From positions 17,597 through 81,596 of the forward strand of contig JACQAK010000046.1 of NCBI GenBank assembly GCA_016194985.1: 64,000 bases of DNA, in the 5' to 3' direction. Under the pieces are notes generated by a model that searched no databases, was not told the origin of the DNA, and saw nothing but the letters and a program-made list of their open reading frames with translations. The DNA comes from Bacteroidota bacterium (GTDB lineage Bacteria > Bacteroidota > Bacteroidia > B-17B0 > Aurantibacillaceae). Of this stretch, positions 7,501 through 18,569 are shown piece after piece. Each line of letters opens with the position of its first letter. The first letter of the stretch is position 1. A program made the translations under genes and the position numbers.

Positions 7501-9276
7501 TTACTGAATAATCATCTCATAAGGCAAACGGGCCTGAACGCCTTTTAACTGCAATACATTTTTTAATTGTTTAACATAAATGTACTGTTCTCCCAGGTTG
7601 GCTTTCATAGCTCTGGTTTCCATATCGTCTTCGGCATGACCAAATAATTCCTGTATAGGATCCTTTTGTTTAGGCAGGTTAACTACCTTGTAATTGCTCA
7701 ATTTAGCTTGTCGGGCTGCATAAGCAATGGCATCATTAATACCGCCTAATTCATCCACCAGGTTTATTTTAATAGCATCTGCCCCACTCCATACGCGTCC
7801 TTGTCCAATGCTGTCGATATTGTTTTTAGAGGTTTTTCTTCCTAAAGCTACTTTCGAAATAAACACATCATAGATATGTTCTACGCTTTGTTGTACATAT
7901 TGGTATTCATCCGGTGTGGTTCCTCTTAAAATAGTTCCTACATCACTGTGTTTATTGGTATTAACGGTGTCAATGGTGATTCCCAGTTTTTCCGATAAGG
8001 CTTTTTGCGCATTAGGAATCATACCAAATACACCAATAGAACCGGTAATGGTATTAGGTTGCGCAAAAATACGATCAGCGGCGCAACTAATGTAATATCC
8101 TCCACTAGCCGCTACATCACCCATAGATACAATAAATGGTTTTGTTTTTTGAGCCAATACGGTTTCTCTCCAGATTACATCACTGGCCAAAGCACTTCCT
8201 CCCGGAGAATTAACACGCAATACAATTGCTTTCACATTCTCATCCAAACGGGCTTCCCTGATGGCTTTCACAATTCGGGCGCTGCCAATCTTTTCATCAT
8301 TGCCTTCTCCGCTTTCGATTTCCCCAACGGCATAAATTACTGCAATTCTATCTTTCGATACTTTGGTTTCATTCACTGATTCTGAGTAATCACTTAAGGA
8401 TACAAACCTGATCTTATCGGTTTCCTTAAGATTGATCTTCTTCTTGATATTACTAAACACCTCATCTTCATATAACAAATCATCTACCAGCTTATATTTT
8501 ACGGCATCTTCGGGGCTTCTCACTGCCAGATTATCTGCCATGTCATTGATCTCTTTCACAGTGATATTTCTGCTCTTACCTATCCCTGTAATCATGTGAT
8601 TCCATAAAGAACCTAAGTACGTCTCCACCTGTGTACGGTTGGCATCACTCATTTTATCCAGCATAAATGGCTCAATAGCACTTTTAAATTTACCATGTCT
8701 GAAAATCTGAACTTCCATATCGGTTTTCTCGAGCATTTTTTTAAAGAACATCATTTGTGTACTTAAGCCTTTGATTTCCATACCTCCCTGAGGATTCAGG
8801 TATAATTTACTGGCTGTACTGGCAATATAATAGGCTTTTTGCGAATAGCCTTCGGCATAGGCATAAATAAATTTACCGGATGTTTTAAAATCCAATAAGG
8901 CATTACGCATTTCTTCTAACGTTGCAAAACCGGTAACAGGATTGCTGATCTCCAAGTAAATACCTTTAATGGTTTTATCGTCTTTTGCTTTTTTTAAGCT
9001 GGCAATGATATCATTTAACCCTACTGAGCCCTTTGGCATAAATGGCCCCAGATCCATATCACCAAAAGGATTTTTAACCCCTCTTTCATTGATATCTCCG
9101 TCAAGATTGATTCTTAATACTGAATTTTCTTTGGGTTTATAGCTTTCACGGGCATTCATTTTAATGGCCTCAGAAAACATACTGGTAATGGAGGCAATAA
9201 CAATAACAATCATCACAACTCCCGTTATTAAAATCCCTAAACATGAGCCAAAAAAGGCACCGAAAAACTGCTTCAT
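7501..9276 (-). CDS. sppA: Signal peptide peptidase SppA, 67K type
   Basis: A 591-residue membrane-anchored serine protease that degrades cleaved signal peptides. An N-terminal membrane segment (GSCLGILITGVVMIVIVIASI) is followed by two tandem ClpP-like domains, the long SppA architecture. The C-terminal domain carries the nucleophile serine in the VNSPGGSALASD motif, followed by DVAASGGYYISCAADRIFA and TGSIGVFG. The N-terminal domain supplies the general-base lysine in this family (YAYAEGYSQKAYYIAS region). It is divergent from folK across a 60-base gap. Confidence 0.95.
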   Translation of the reverse strand: MKQFFGAFFGSCLGILITGVVMIVIVIASITSMFSEAIKMNARESYKPKENSVLRINLDGDINERGVKNPFGDMDLGPFMPKGSVGLNDIIASLKKAKDDKTIKGIYLEISNPVTGFATLEEMRNALLDFKTSGKFIYAYAEGYSQKAYYIASTASKLYLNPQGGMEIKGLSTQMMFFKKMLEKTDMEVQIFRHGKFKSAIEPFMLDKMSDANRTQVETYLGSLWNHMITGIGKSRNITVKEINDMADNLAVRSPEDAVKYKLVDDLLYEDEVFSNIKKKINLKETDKIRFVSLSDYSESVNETKVSKDRIAVIYAVGEIESGEGNDEKIGSARIVKAIREARLDENVKAIVLRVNSPGGSALASDVIWRETVLAQKTKPFIVSMGDVAASGGYYISCAADRIFAQPNTITGSIGVFGMIPNAQKALSEKLGITIDTVNTNKHSDVGTILRGTTPDEYQYVQQSVEHIYDVFISKVALGRKTSKNNIDSIGQGRVWSGADAIKINLVDELGGINDAIAYAARQAKLSNYKVVNLPKQKDPIQELFGHAEDDMETRAMKANLGEQYIYVKQLKNVLQLKGVQARLPYEMIIQ

Positions 9277-9336
9277 AATTTTATAATTTAATTAAGCCAA
9301 GTTAGCTCACATTCTTGTATTTTTACAAATAATTAT

Positions 9337-9831
9337 ATGAACGAGGCGTATTTATGTTTGGGCGGTAATATTGAAGACAGGGAATTGGCTCTGAAACAGG
9401 CAATATTAAAAATAAACCGTGAAGTTGGTGAAATTGTAGCCAAATCCGGCATTTATGAAACAGAGGCCTGGGGAGTAGATAACCAGCAAGCTTACCTTAA
9501 TCAATGTGTTAAATTACAAACAGACTTGCATGCCTCTGACTTAATTCACACCTTATTGGCTATTGAAAAAGAACTGGGCCGTGAACGAATGTTAAGCGGC
9601 ACCTACGAACCCAGGATCATTGACATTGATGTGCTTTTTTTTAATGATGCCGTTATCGAAAGTGATGCCCTGATTGTTCCACACCCCCGATTGCATTTAA
9701 GGAAATTTGTACTAATTCCTCTTCAGGAAATTGCCCCCGATTATTTGCATCCTGTTTTAAATAAAACTATCTTTAGTTTGTTAAGTGATTGTCAGGATAC
9801 CTCTGACGTTAAATTATATAAATCCTATTAG
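9337..9831 (+). CDS. folK: 2-amino-4-hydroxy-6-hydroxymethyldihydropteridine pyrophosphokinase
   Basis: A 164-residue HPPK. It transfers pyrophosphate from ATP to the pterin substrate in folate synthesis. The family pattern is complete: LCLGGNIEDR at the N-terminus, an ETEAWG segment, the signature YEPRIIDIDVLFF and the C-terminal VPHPRLHLRKFVLIPL. It is 5 bases upstream of the nucleoside kinase, and a folK-dNK pairing is common in Bacteroidota. A near-consensus -7 box (TATTTTTA) lies about 20 bases before the start. Confidence 0.96.
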   Translation: MNEAYLCLGGNIEDRELALKQAILKINREVGEIVAKSGIYETEAWGVDNQQAYLNQCVKLQTDLHASDLIHTLLAIEKELGRERMLSGTYEPRIIDIDVLFFNDAVIESDALIVPHPRLHLRKFVLIPLQEIAPDYLHPVLNKTIFSLLSDCQDTSDVKLYKSY

Positions 9832-9836
9832 TAATT

Positions 9837-10445
9837 ATGTTTATTTGTATAGAAGGCAACATTGGCTCCGGAAAAAGCACACTGGCTCAAGCCCTGGCTA
9901 AAAAATTAAAGGCAACTTACCTGCCCGAACAATTTGAAGAAAATACATTGTTACCCCTGTTTTACAGCGACAATAAAACCTTTGCCTTTCCAACGGAATA
10001 TTCTTTCTTAATAGATCGCCAGAAACAATTAAGCAATTATTTCAAAGCGGTTAAAAAGAATACAACAACCGTTAGTGATTTTCATTTCGACAAATGTGTA
10101 TGCTTTGCTAATGCAAATCTGTCATCCAAAGATTTTTCCTTTTTCAAAAAACATTTCAAGCCTTTACGCAAAACTATTCCTACTCCCGATTTGGTAGTAT
10201 ATCTTGACACATCCACCTCTTTATTAATGAAAAACATTGACAAACGAGGCAGAACAATTGAAAAAAAATTAAAGAAAAATTATCTTGAAAAATTAAAAAA
10301 GAGTCTGGATAGATACTACATGGCTGACGGAAAAGTCAACACTATTGTCCTGATCTTAACGATTAACGAATACAACTCCACTACCCTCGATAATTGTTGT
10401 AAAGAAATTATTGAAATTGTACAAAAATTGGTAGGAATTTTGTAA
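9837..10445 (+). CDS. Deoxynucleoside kinase family protein
   Basis: A 202-residue kinase with a P-loop at the very N-terminus (IEGNIGSGKST), an EQFEENTLL segment, a DFHFDKC segment in the place of the family DR(S) motif, and the lid region DKRGRTIE. It phosphorylates deoxynucleosides for nucleotide salvage. The exact substrate cannot be read from the sequence. The C-terminal helix ends in EIVQKLVGIL, and the next gene's coding frame appears to open almost at this point, which suggests that DNA between the two genes is missing (see findings). Confidence 0.88.
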   Translation: MFICIEGNIGSGKSTLAQALAKKLKATYLPEQFEENTLLPLFYSDNKTFAFPTEYSFLIDRQKQLSNYFKAVKKNTTTVSDFHFDKCVCFANANLSSKDFSFFKKHFKPLRKTIPTPDLVVYLDTSTSLLMKNIDKRGRTIEKKLKKNYLEKLKKSLDRYYMADGKVNTIVLILTINEYNSTTLDNCCKEIIEIVQKLVGIL

Positions 10446-10480
10446 ACAACAAGCCTCTGAACAATACCAAAATTAAGGTA

Positions 10481-12304
10481 ATGAATGGTTCTACTACCAT
10501 TACCGAATTTGATACCAAAGACAACCATAACTTTAAAACCAAATTACAATACGGTAACGTTTATGATATCTATTTTATCAATGCCAAGTGTCAAACCATG
10601 TTTATCAGGATATTTGCCGATGGTGTTCCGGAAAACAAACGTTACTACAAAATTACCTATGCATTGGATATTCCTTTTTTCCTGAAAGATCATAATGTAA
10701 TTGATACCACACAATTCATCAAACCTTTTCATCAGATCGTATTTGATGGTAAATCAAAGTTTGTAGATGATACTGTTTACATGAATAAGTTCATTAAAAA
10801 CATTTACAAAAAAGAAGTGCCTGTTGCTGTTGTAAAAAAAGACACCACTGTTCCTTTCATCAATACTGAAAAACTAAAAGAATACGTTCAGCTGGCCGGT
10901 AAATTAAGTCTCGACAATGACAAACAATCTCCTTTAAAAAACAAAACCATTTCATTAGTCAATAAAAAAGGCGAAGTTATTTCAACATCACAAACCACTA
11001 ATCATGGCATGTTTATATTTCAGGGCATTGATGCCGAGCAGGCAGACGGCATCAGCGTAACCCTAAGCAGTGCTGATAATCCTAATAACGATAAGGTAAA
11101 ACTTCAAAACACCTCCCATGATAATATTGACCTGACTTCCGGAGATGCCAATCAAACCTATTCTTTCAAAAATAAAGAAGGAAACAATCTAATCACCAAA
11201 CTGATAAATAAAGACTTCAGATATAATATTGCCGGTAAGCTGGTGGCTTCAAATGGTTCAGAGAAAAAAGTAGGATCCAACAAATCGGTGTATTTGATGA
11301 ATAACAAAAATGTGATTGTTCAGAAAACAAAAACCAATGCCTTGGGAGTATTCTTATTTCCAAAGATCGTTCCGGGAGAATCTTATACCATTGCATATGA
11401 TAGTGCTGATGCGGAACTTAATTTTGTAATGAATTTATATAGTGTAAAAGATAAATTCATTAAACGTTTGGACTCCGTTTCCGGTAAAAAATTTGTATAC
11501 AAATTCTTATCCATTTCCAATAGTTCATTCAATGATTTGGTGATGGATGATTCCGAATTAAAAATGAACGTAAAAGGGCGATTGTATGGTGATAATAAAA
11601 ACAATCCCTTATCTGATTTAAAAGTTTTGTTATTAAACGATAAATTCGAAAAAATTGACTCAGCAATAACCAATAAGGATGGGGATTTTTCGTTTAAACA
11701 TTTACCTTATACCAAACAGATCCTGATCACCGCCGAAAATGAAAAAAGTATCTTGGAGTCCTTTAATAATATATTGGTGTTTGATAATGAAGATAATCTG
11801 ATAAAATTAGTATCGCAGGTAAAAGGGCAAAAATTCAACTACAAACCTTTATCAACCGAACAAAGTCGTTTTACTGAAATTTATGTAGATGATCCATGGT
11901 TATCGATTATTGAACGGGAAACCTCATCAAGAACTAAGCAGGGCACTAATGAAACGATCATTGAAAACATTTTATTTGAATTTAATAAGGCCGATCTTCA
12001 GGTACAATCTCAGCAAACACTGGATAAAGTAGTATTAGCAATGTTAAGTAATGATAAATTCAATATCGAATTAAGTGCGCACAGCGATAGTAAAGGGAGC
12101 GATGCTTATAATTTGAAGTTAAGCGAACAACGCGCCAACTCTGCTAAAAATTACATTATCAGCAAAGGCATTGATGCCGGCAGAATAAAAGCTATTGGCT
12201 TTGGAGAATCTAAATTATTAAACAACTGCGGCAATAATGCAATTTGCAGCGACGATGAACATGCAGTAAACAGACGTTTAGAATTTAAACTGATTTTCAA
12301 ATAA
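10481..12304 (+). CDS. OmpA-family protein, apparently lacking its N-terminal signal peptide
   Basis: A 607-residue protein ending in an OmpA peptidoglycan-binding domain (ILFEFNKADLQ, then ELSAHSDSKGSDAYN, LSEQRANSAKNYI, RIKAIGFGES, NRRLEF). Before it are three or four carboxypeptidase-regulatory-like beta domains (near 135-190, 240-290 and 375-425). Such proteins anchor the outer membrane to peptidoglycan. The first ATG (10481) lies inside a beta domain: the frame is open only from 10415, and the codons before the ATG read VNNKPLNNTKIKV, the expected start of a regulatory-like domain. No signal peptide can be found in any frame upstream. An in-frame TGA lies at 10412-10414. Confidence 0.8.
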   Translation: MNGSTTITEFDTKDNHNFKTKLQYGNVYDIYFINAKCQTMFIRIFADGVPENKRYYKITYALDIPFFLKDHNVIDTTQFIKPFHQIVFDGKSKFVDDTVYMNKFIKNIYKKEVPVAVVKKDTTVPFINTEKLKEYVQLAGKLSLDNDKQSPLKNKTISLVNKKGEVISTSQTTNHGMFIFQGIDAEQADGISVTLSSADNPNNDKVKLQNTSHDNIDLTSGDANQTYSFKNKEGNNLITKLINKDFRYNIAGKLVASNGSEKKVGSNKSVYLMNNKNVIVQKTKTNALGVFLFPKIVPGESYTIAYDSADAELNFVMNLYSVKDKFIKRLDSVSGKKFVYKFLSISNSSFNDLVMDDSELKMNVKGRLYGDNKNNPLSDLKVLLLNDKFEKIDSAITNKDGDFSFKHLPYTKQILITAENEKSILESFNNILVFDNEDNLIKLVSQVKGQKFNYKPLSTEQSRFTEIYVDDPWLSIIERETSSRTKQGTNETIIENILFEFNKADLQVQSQQTLDKVVLAMLSNDKFNIELSAHSDSKGSDAYNLKLSEQRANSAKNYIISKGIDAGRIKAIGFGESKLLNNCGNNAICSDDEHAVNRRLEFKLIFK

Positions 12305-12305
12305 C

Positions 12306-13013
12306 ATGTTCCCTCCTTCCGAAATTATTGAAGCTTCTCAGGTTATTTATGAAGACAATCATTTGATTGTGATCAATAAAAAAGCGTCTGAAATTGTGCA
12401 GGGCGATAAAACCGGCGACACACCTTTGTCTGAAAAAGTAAAGAATTTTATTAAGCAACGGGATAACAAACCCGGCAATGTGTTCTGTGGTGTGTGCCAC
12501 CGCTTAGACAGGCCTGTTTCGGGCATTGTTATTTTTGCCAAAACCAGTAAGGCTTTATCGCGCATGAATGAATTATTCAGAGACAAGACCATTCAAAAAA
12601 CCTACTGGGCAGTGGTAAAAAATAACCCACCTAAAATAACAGACCGCTTAACGCACTATTTAATTAAGAACGAGAAAACAAATACGTCCAAAGCATTTGC
12701 TACTGAACGTCCTGGTGCTTTAAAAGCAGAATTATCCTATACCTTGATTGCTTCTATATCCAATTACCATTTACTGGAAATCAATTTATATACAGGACGC
12801 CATCATCAGATACGGGCACAATTATCTGCTATTGGCTGCCCCATTAAAGGTGATTTGAAATACGGCTTCGACCGTTCCAACCAAACGCCTTTTATACATT
12901 TACATTCCTATAAAGCAGAATTCATACATCCTATTAAACAGGAAAAAATAAGTATTACCTGTAAACCCCGAACGGATGATACGGTATGGAATGAATTAAC
13001 GAAACTGGTTTAG
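12306..13013 (+). CDS. RluA-family RNA pseudouridine synthase
   Basis: A 235-residue pseudouridine synthase of the RluA/RluD group without an S4 domain. It isomerises uridine in rRNA or tRNA. The catalytic aspartate sits in CHRLDRPVSG near residue 67. Other family segments are YEDNHLIVINKKA at the N-terminus, KTYWAVV, and GRHHQIRAQLSAIGCPI in the C-terminal half. The site modified cannot be told. It follows the OmpA gene with 1 base between stop and start, and overlaps the convergent barrel gene by 4 bases. Confidence 0.92.
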   Translation: MFPPSEIIEASQVIYEDNHLIVINKKASEIVQGDKTGDTPLSEKVKNFIKQRDNKPGNVFCGVCHRLDRPVSGIVIFAKTSKALSRMNELFRDKTIQKTYWAVVKNNPPKITDRLTHYLIKNEKTNTSKAFATERPGALKAELSYTLIASISNYHLLEINLYTGRHHQIRAQLSAIGCPIKGDLKYGFDRSNQTPFIHLHSYKAEFIHPIKQEKISITCKPRTDDTVWNELTKLV

Positions 13014-13636
13014 AATTTTCCCTGAATACCAATTCCGAAATTAACACCACCACCTGTCAGATCAAGCACATCGTTATAATTGGTAAAGGTGTTTTTAAAA
13101 TCCATATTACGGTAAGCATAATGCACATAGGCCAGGTTAATAAACATACCTACATATTTACCAAAATAAAAACGAGGTTGTAAGTGTATATCGAATACTA
13201 AACCACCGCCCTTTGCTGATGAAATAGCTTGATCACGCTGTTCCCAATTAATATTAGAATATCCTATATTAAAGCCACCTAACATATCTACATATTTAGC
13301 TCTTACAAAGTGAGCATTTACTAAAGCAGTTATATCAATCGCTTTAATAGAAGGTGTTGAATGTGTTGCAGTATCTTCAGACGTAAAATAATCAGATAGC
13401 TGAACTTTAGCCCCAACACCTAACCAATTTAAAACCCCACGTTCGTACTGCAGGCTTAGCATTTTATTAGCAGCCGCACTGTGATCGGATTTAGGATTGG
13501 TAGCCACTTTGGATGTGTAACTATAAATACCCAAATCTGCTCCAAAAGCCACCACATTGGTATTTTTCTCGAAACTTTTTTGTGCAAATGCACTCACAGA
13601 ACTTACGATTGCCAAAACGAAAATTATTTTCTTCAT
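13010..13636 (-). CDS. Outer-membrane beta-barrel protein
   Basis: A 208-residue secreted protein with a clear signal peptide (MKKIIFVLAIVSSVSAFAQ). The mature part is made of alternating amphipathic strands rich in Tyr, Gly and Asn and ends with GGGVNFGIGIQGKF, the usual C-terminal Phe of a barrel protein. No specific family is recognised. It is 24 bases downstream of the PorE-like gene on the same strand and may be in its operon. Confidence 0.75.
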   Translation of the reverse strand: MKKIIFVLAIVSSVSAFAQKSFEKNTNVVAFGADLGIYSYTSKVATNPKSDHSAAANKMLSLQYERGVLNWLGVGAKVQLSDYFTSEDTATHSTPSIKAIDITALVNAHFVRAKYVDMLGGFNIGYSNINWEQRDQAISSAKGGGLVFDIHLQPRFYFGKYVGMFINLAYVHYAYRNMDFKNTFTNYNDVLDLTGGGVNFGIGIQGKF

Positions 13637-13660
13637 ATAGTCTTTTTTTATAAAATTAAT

Positions 13661-15685
13661 CTATTTCCCCGTAATTAAAAACTCCGTCCGTCTGTTTTTT
13701 GCACGACCTTCTTCCGTAGTATTTTCTGCAATAGGCTTATTAGGCCCGAAACCTTTGGCGGTAATACGTTTTCCGTCAACCCCCTTTTCTTCCAAATACG
13801 CTTTCACCGTATAAGCCCTGTTAGCCGACAAAGCCTCGTTAGCTTTGGCCGCACCCACATTATCTGTGTGTCCTTGTATCTCAATTGTAATGGTAGGATT
13901 TTCTGATAAATATTCAGCAAATGATTCCAGAACAATGAACGATTCCTTCTTTATATCTGCCGAATTGGTGTTGTAATATAAATTATTGATCACAAACGAA
14001 CTTCCGGCATTAGCCTGATTTACTTCCATTTTCACCGGTTTGGGCTGATTAGCAAAACTGGCATCTTTAACACTTACAACCTTTGATGAGAAGGCATAAT
14101 CTTCTTTTTTTACGGTAATCAACAGGTCATCTTTCTTTTTCAAATTGATGGCCACCATCGCCGTTCCTTTAGCGGAATCCACTACCGCCAATGTTTTTTC
14201 TTTTGTAACGGTATTGGTAACTTCTACTTTAGCCCCTTCAATTTTATTACCTGATTTATCCTTCATTTCAATATTCATGAAGGTGGTTTCCTGCGGACGT
14301 GCTTCCTTATATAAATCAAAGGAATACAAGTCATAACGGCCTATGCCCTTACCTCTCATTTTTCCTTCGTCATAAGAAAAGAAATAACCGGTTTTACTAT
14401 CTGTACTCACAAAAAAACCTACATCATCTGCTTCTGTATTGATAGGATAACCAATATTTTCAGGTTCTGCCCATTCGCCTTTTTCGTTTTTACGAACATA
14501 AAAAATATCCATACCTCCAAAACCAAAATGCCCGTCGCTACTAAAATACAGAGTTTCACTATCCGAGTGAATGAATGGTGTTTTTTCGTGACCGGATGTA
14601 TTGATTTTAGGCCCCATATTTTGCGGCACGCCCCAAACTCCTGTTTTAGGGTCTTTACGCGTAACATACAAATCAATTCCGCCATAACCTCCCGGTCTGT
14701 CGCTCGCAAAATATAGTGAGTTGCCATCGGCACTTAAGGTAGGCTGCGAATCCCAATACACCGGGTGATTAACATTGGCTCCTATTTTACTAATCTCGCT
14801 CCAGGATTCATCTTCATTTCTACTCACATAAATATCACAATTGGGCTGTGCACCTCCTTCCTGGCGGCTCATAGCAAAGTATAATAATTTATTATCAATG
14901 GAAATGGTACAACCACCCTGATTATCATCGGTGGTATTAAAAGGCGGCGACATCGGTTCTCCGGCATTAAACACACCTGTTTTATCGCGTGTAGCTACCA
15001 TAAACATTTCCTTTTCACCATCCAGCGCTTTTACAGTATTCATTGATTTTAAAGGAACTTTACGGGTAAAGAAACATAATTTGTCATCCGGAGAAATATA
15101 AGCCAGATACTCATCTGTTTTAGTAGAAACTCCCGTTACGACTTTAGGTTCAAAAGGCACAATTTTCTTTTTAAGTTCGCTTTCCTTTTTAGCGTACTTG
15201 ATCATTTCTTTTGCCTGATAAATCTGCCCTTCATACTCCCTCGCAAATTTTTTATCATCATCATCTTTAAATTTTAAAAAGAGTTGTAAGTATTTAATAG
15301 CCGAATCATTTTTCATTTCCTCATAATAATTAAAACCTATATAATAATATGGCTCTGAATGTATCTGAGGACAGGCAGCTATGGCTTTATAAAAAAACGG
15401 AACTGCCGCCGCAAATGATTTATCTTCCAGCTTACTATGAACAACAATCTCGCGAGCCATGGCCAGATTAGCTTCCGCAAAATCAGGTTCTTCAGTCAGA
15501 CATTCTCTTAAAAAACCAAGACGCTCAGGCTTTTTATATTTCTTTTTATCAATGGCTTTTTCATAAAGCTTTAAGGCTTTCTTATTATCAATCTCTACAC
15601 AATACTTGGAAGGAGCACCCTCTTCTTCCTGTGCAATAAACGAAACAGAATACATTAAAAACAGAGATAATATTAGTTTGTTCAT
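13661..15685 (-). CDS. PorE-like TPR / WD40-like / OmpA envelope protein
   Basis: A 674-residue secreted protein. After a signal peptide (MNKLILSLFLMYSVSFIAQ) come TPR-like helices (about 30-170), a TolB/PD40-type propeller (about 190-440, repeats such as QPTLSADGNSLYFASDRPGG and KTPFIHSDSETLYFSSDG), a carboxypeptidase-regulatory-like domain (about 455-540) and a C-terminal OmpA domain (NLYYNTNSADIKKESF, IEIQGHTDNVGAAKANE, NRRTEFLITGK). This order is that of PorE of the type IX secretion system, but many Bacteroidota carry several paralogues, so it may be a relative rather than the T9SS component itself. The window's T9SS cargo genes fit either reading. Confidence 0.8.
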   Translation of the reverse strand: MNKLILSLFLMYSVSFIAQEEEGAPSKYCVEIDNKKALKLYEKAIDKKKYKKPERLGFLRECLTEEPDFAEANLAMAREIVVHSKLEDKSFAAAVPFFYKAIAACPQIHSEPYYYIGFNYYEEMKNDSAIKYLQLFLKFKDDDDKKFAREYEGQIYQAKEMIKYAKKESELKKKIVPFEPKVVTGVSTKTDEYLAYISPDDKLCFFTRKVPLKSMNTVKALDGEKEMFMVATRDKTGVFNAGEPMSPPFNTTDDNQGGCTISIDNKLLYFAMSRQEGGAQPNCDIYVSRNEDESWSEISKIGANVNHPVYWDSQPTLSADGNSLYFASDRPGGYGGIDLYVTRKDPKTGVWGVPQNMGPKINTSGHEKTPFIHSDSETLYFSSDGHFGFGGMDIFYVRKNEKGEWAEPENIGYPINTEADDVGFFVSTDSKTGYFFSYDEGKMRGKGIGRYDLYSFDLYKEARPQETTFMNIEMKDKSGNKIEGAKVEVTNTVTKEKTLAVVDSAKGTAMVAINLKKKDDLLITVKKEDYAFSSKVVSVKDASFANQPKPVKMEVNQANAGSSFVINNLYYNTNSADIKKESFIVLESFAEYLSENPTITIEIQGHTDNVGAAKANEALSANRAYTVKAYLEEKGVDGKRITAKGFGPNKPIAENTTEEGRAKNRRTEFLITGK

Positions 15686-15697
15686 TATAATATTTTA

Positions 15698-15787
15698 AGA
15701 TTTAGAAGGTTTAGAATGTGAGAAAATTAGAAAATTGAATGATAGTAATTACTTAATTTTTCTAAACTTTCTAACTTTCAATTCTTA
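15698..15787. repeat. Imperfect AT-rich inverted repeat
   Basis: The gap between the 312-residue gene and the PorE-like gene holds an imperfect inverted repeat built from AGAAAATT/AATTTTCT-type units (for example GAGAAAATTAGAAAATT against AATTTTTCTAAACTTTC). It could form a long weak stem on either strand. No function is assigned. Confidence 0.35.
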
Positions 15788-15789
15788 AT

Positions 15790-16728
15790 TTACTTAGGCT
15801 TATAAACAGGCGTTTGCTTGTCCGGTTCAGGCTTTTTAACATTATCTGTTTTATCCTTATCCTTTCTGATATCAATAGCAGGCTCATATACCCATTTACC
15901 TTTTTTCATTTCCAGAGCATCAAAACTGCCATCCGGACCATAGTACTGATATTGCCCTTCCAATGTAGGATCCAAACCATTGGGCGCCAAATGACTAAAC
16001 ACGATCTGCTTTCTTCCTGAATTGTATTTTAACGACATAGATACTTCATCGGCATACTCAAACATAATACGTTTGGCAAATTTGCCCGGAAATTTAAATA
16101 CGTCTTTTCCAAATACAGGTGTTCCATCCGGTTTAAAGGACAATACATCAATGAATTTTCGTTGAGTCAGTTTCTCATTTCCATCCCAGGCAATTAAGGT
16201 ATAAAAATCATCGTCGGATTTAATGCAGTCTACATAAAGCATTCCAAACCATTTACCGGGATCTGACACGTAATTTTCAGGAGTCTTTACAGTTGCCGAT
16301 TTATCCAGTAATTGAAACACTTCGTATTGTGATGTTGTTTCTTTCTTAAACAACCCCTTTTTAACTGTTTTAGAATTATTGACCTGTATAAATCCAAAGT
16401 AGTAATAGGTTTCATCATCTTTACGCATATCCCAGGTAATAATCCTGAATTTTTTATCGGGAGATAGCACAAAAGACACATCCCTTTTTAAGCTATCGAA
16501 CGAATAAGTCATAGATTTTTCATCTTTCAGAATCTCATTCCAAAGTGCCAGAAATTGCTTATTGGCTTCAAAACGATTGGCTTCTTTTTTACTGTAAAAT
16601 ACTTTTTGAGAAATGTGCTTCAACGAATCCTCCAGCTGAGCATAATAGCTGATATCCGTTTCGGATAGCTGAGCCAAGGCTTTACCGAAAAAACAGATGA
16701 ATAAACTAACTGAAAGGATAATCCGCAT
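15790..16728 (-). CDS. Secreted protein of unknown function
   Basis: A 312-residue protein with a signal peptide (MRIILSVSLFICFFGKALA). The middle repeats a pattern seen in beta-propeller-like proteins (FVLSPDKKFRIITWD; YTLIAWDGN), and the C-terminal tail is rich in Lys, Asp and Pro (residues about 285-312). I do not recognise the family, though similar proteins occur in other Bacteroidota from memory. It lies upstream of the PorE-like gene on the same strand, 104 bases away, so an envelope role is likely. Confidence 0.65.
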   Translation of the reverse strand: MRIILSVSLFICFFGKALAQLSETDISYYAQLEDSLKHISQKVFYSKKEANRFEANKQFLALWNEILKDEKSMTYSFDSLKRDVSFVLSPDKKFRIITWDMRKDDETYYYFGFIQVNNSKTVKKGLFKKETTSQYEVFQLLDKSATVKTPENYVSDPGKWFGMLYVDCIKSDDDFYTLIAWDGNEKLTQRKFIDVLSFKPDGTPVFGKDVFKFPGKFAKRIMFEYADEVSMSLKYNSGRKQIVFSHLAPNGLDPTLEGQYQYYGPDGSFDALEMKKGKWVYEPAIDIRKDKDKTDNVKKPEPDKQTPVYKPK

Positions 16729-16832
16729 TGACCTATAACTTAATTATGAGTGGAAAGTTACAGAAAATTAGTTAGTAATTTAAGAGTCAGGTTCTTAAAG
16801 AATATTAAAAAGAAAGTAGAATTTACCCTGTC

Positions 16833-16910
16833 GTCATTCTGAACTTGTTTTAGAATCTCAACGGTAGTAAAATCAATATCTAAAAGATGCCGAATCAAGT
16901 TCGGCATGAC
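16833..16910. repeat. REP-like hairpin element, copy 3
   Basis: The framework is GTCATTCTGAACTTG, TTTTAGAATCTC, a spacer, AGATGCCGAATCAAG, TTCGGCATGAC. Compared with copy 1 the stem bases differ but stay paired: ATTCTGAA pairs with TTTTAGAAT, and ATGCCGAA pairs with TTCGGCAT. It begins 3 bases beyond the stop codon of the ABC-F gene. Confidence 0.75.
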
Positions 16911-16913
16911 AAT

Positions 16914-18539
<1,626 letters not shown>

Positions 18540-18569
18540 TTAAAAAAATTAGGCGGCAAAGATACCAAA

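Noticed and set aside
8005..8379. 124-residue forward frame opposite sppA
   Set aside because: Antisense shadow of sppA, whose catalytic motif lies on the other strand.
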